Shown piece by piece: positions 63,436 through 64,000 of a stretch of 64,000 nt of DNA; position 1 is the stretch's first letter, and each line of letters begins with the position of its first letter. The notes under the pieces were generated by a model that worked only from the letters and a program-made list of their open reading frames with translations, was not told the origin of the DNA and did no database searches. This stretch comes from Dysgonomonas sp. 511 (GTDB lineage: Bacteria; Bacteroidota; Bacteroidia; Bacteroidales; Dysgonomonadaceae), in contig NZ_QVMQ01000004.1 in the NCBI RefSeq assembly GCF_010501105.1, forward strand, positions 1 to 64,000, given 5' to 3'. Position numbers and translations under genes: made by a program.

Positions 63436-64000
63436 GACGATTATTGCATTGGCAGCAGCAACATTCCTCCTGCTTATCGGCTTGTCGTACTGCCGGTCGA
63501 AGGCCGATCAGCAGATAGACTGGTCGCCAAACTTTTACAATAGCAAGACCAGCCCCTACGGCACATATATCACCTATCAGTTGTTGGAAGACATCTTTAA
63601 CAAAAAAAACATCCGCGCTACACGCTTGCCGATATACAACAACCTGAAAAACACCATCGACAACGAGATATATTATCCGCAGGATTACGAATACACCAAA
63701 ACCGAAGAAACGTATATAGCTGATGACGGAGAAGCTGATGGCGACTATGCAACCAGTCCCTCGCCGTCTGCTGCCATAATAGACTGGTACAATAGCCTTG
63801 CAGATATAAAAGACACTACCTCCTACGTCTTTATAAATGATTCGTTTGAGATGACCGGACTCGACCGCGAATACCTGCTCGACTATGCAGGCATAGGGAA
63901 TAACATATTTATATCGGCAGAAACATTCGACCACCAGTTTTTGGATACACTGGGCATAAAGACCAAAAAGGAATTCTTTGCTTCGGATTCTGTCTATGCT
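63425..64000 (+). CDS. DUF4350-domain protein (5' part; runs off the window)
   Basis: 192 codons visible. The ATG at 63425 begins MGNKTIIALAAATFLLLIGL, a single N-terminal membrane anchor, and the following IDWSPNFYNSKTSPYGTYITYQLLEDIF is typical of DUF4350. The region TSSYVFINDSFEMTGLDREYLLDYAGIGNNIFISAE belongs to the same domain. In relatives a MoxR AAA+ ATPase and a DUF58 protein follow. The start lies inside the DUF4129 gene, 11 bases before its stop. Confidence 0.85.
   Translation, partial: MGNKTIIALAAATFLLLIGLSYCRSKADQQIDWSPNFYNSKTSPYGTYITYQLLEDIFNKKNIRATRLPIYNNLKNTIDNEIYYPQDYEYTKTEETYIADDGEADGDYATSPSPSAAIIDWYNSLADIKDTTSYVFINDSFEMTGLDREYLLDYAGIGNNIFISAETFDHQFLDTLGIKTKKEFFASDSVYA

Overview
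The window is a contiguous piece of a Bacteroidota chromosome, most likely order Bacteroidales. A Dysgonomonas- or Parabacteroides-like host is a guess. Grounds: a fused LpxC/FabZ enzyme, many SCxx-type lipoproteins, a fimbrillin (type V pilus) operon, Bacteroidales-restricted families (DUF3256, DUF3575, DUF4251, DUF5119, DUF5715, YARHG, DUF4350), and -7 elements of the form TAnnTTTG instead of E. coli-type promoters. Most of it is ordinary housekeeping genome; no rRNA, phage module, full insertion sequence or CRISPR array is visible. One tRNA (Gln) is present.

Layout. 1-4.8 kb: dispersed repeats, a GltD-like flavoprotein, a lipoprotein and BipA/TypA. 4.8-9 kb: an FkbM methyltransferase and the lipid A operon lpxD-lpxC/fabZ-lpxA. 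9-19.6 kb: DUF4251 lipoprotein, purD with a membrane protein, tcdA, an OPT transporter, a nucleoside phosphorylase-SanA pair, an alkyltransferase-like protein, rlmH and inositol-phosphate synthase. 20-21.2 kb: a terminase-small-subunit-like helix-turn-helix gene and a 100-residue orphan. 21.2-29.7 kb: a pentose locus (GH127 arabinofuranosidase, sugar symporter, xylA, xylB, Nudix-type regulator); the first three genes lie between two copies of a ~320 bp inverted repeat. 30-35 kb: acyltransferase and a GH2 beta-galactosidase. 35-41 kb: a pilus operon (OmpA/DUF3575, DUF5119, a fimbrillin fused to leucine-rich repeats, a second fimbrillin). 41-45.7 kb: tRNA-Gln, HU, two rhomboids, an EEP hydrolase and CapA. 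45.7-49.2 kb: TPR protein, tsaE, argB, rpsO. 49.2-54.6 kb: an operon DUF5715-truA-nhaA-eamA-DUF3256-YARHG. 54.6-59.8 kb: surface proteins and LptD. 60-64 kb: RDD, SpoIIM-like, a membrane protein, DUF4129 and DUF4350, the front half of a cluster that in relatives continues with MoxR and DUF58 genes.

The unusual content is mostly between genes. I find three separate families of short non-coding elements with terminal inverted repeats, each with plausible target-site duplications (17.5, 29.9 and 55.5 kb; 55.6 kb; 59.8 kb). There is also a dispersed GTAACA/TGTTAC repeat family clustered around gltD and tsaE, a REP-like GTAGGGGCGAATT palindrome family, and several heptanucleotide tandem arrays. 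The most interesting protein is the fimbrillin-leucine-rich-repeat fusion. The most interesting regulatory signal is a pair of TTGTAT-N3-ATACAA palindromes 95 bp apart upstream of the Nudix-type pentose regulator.
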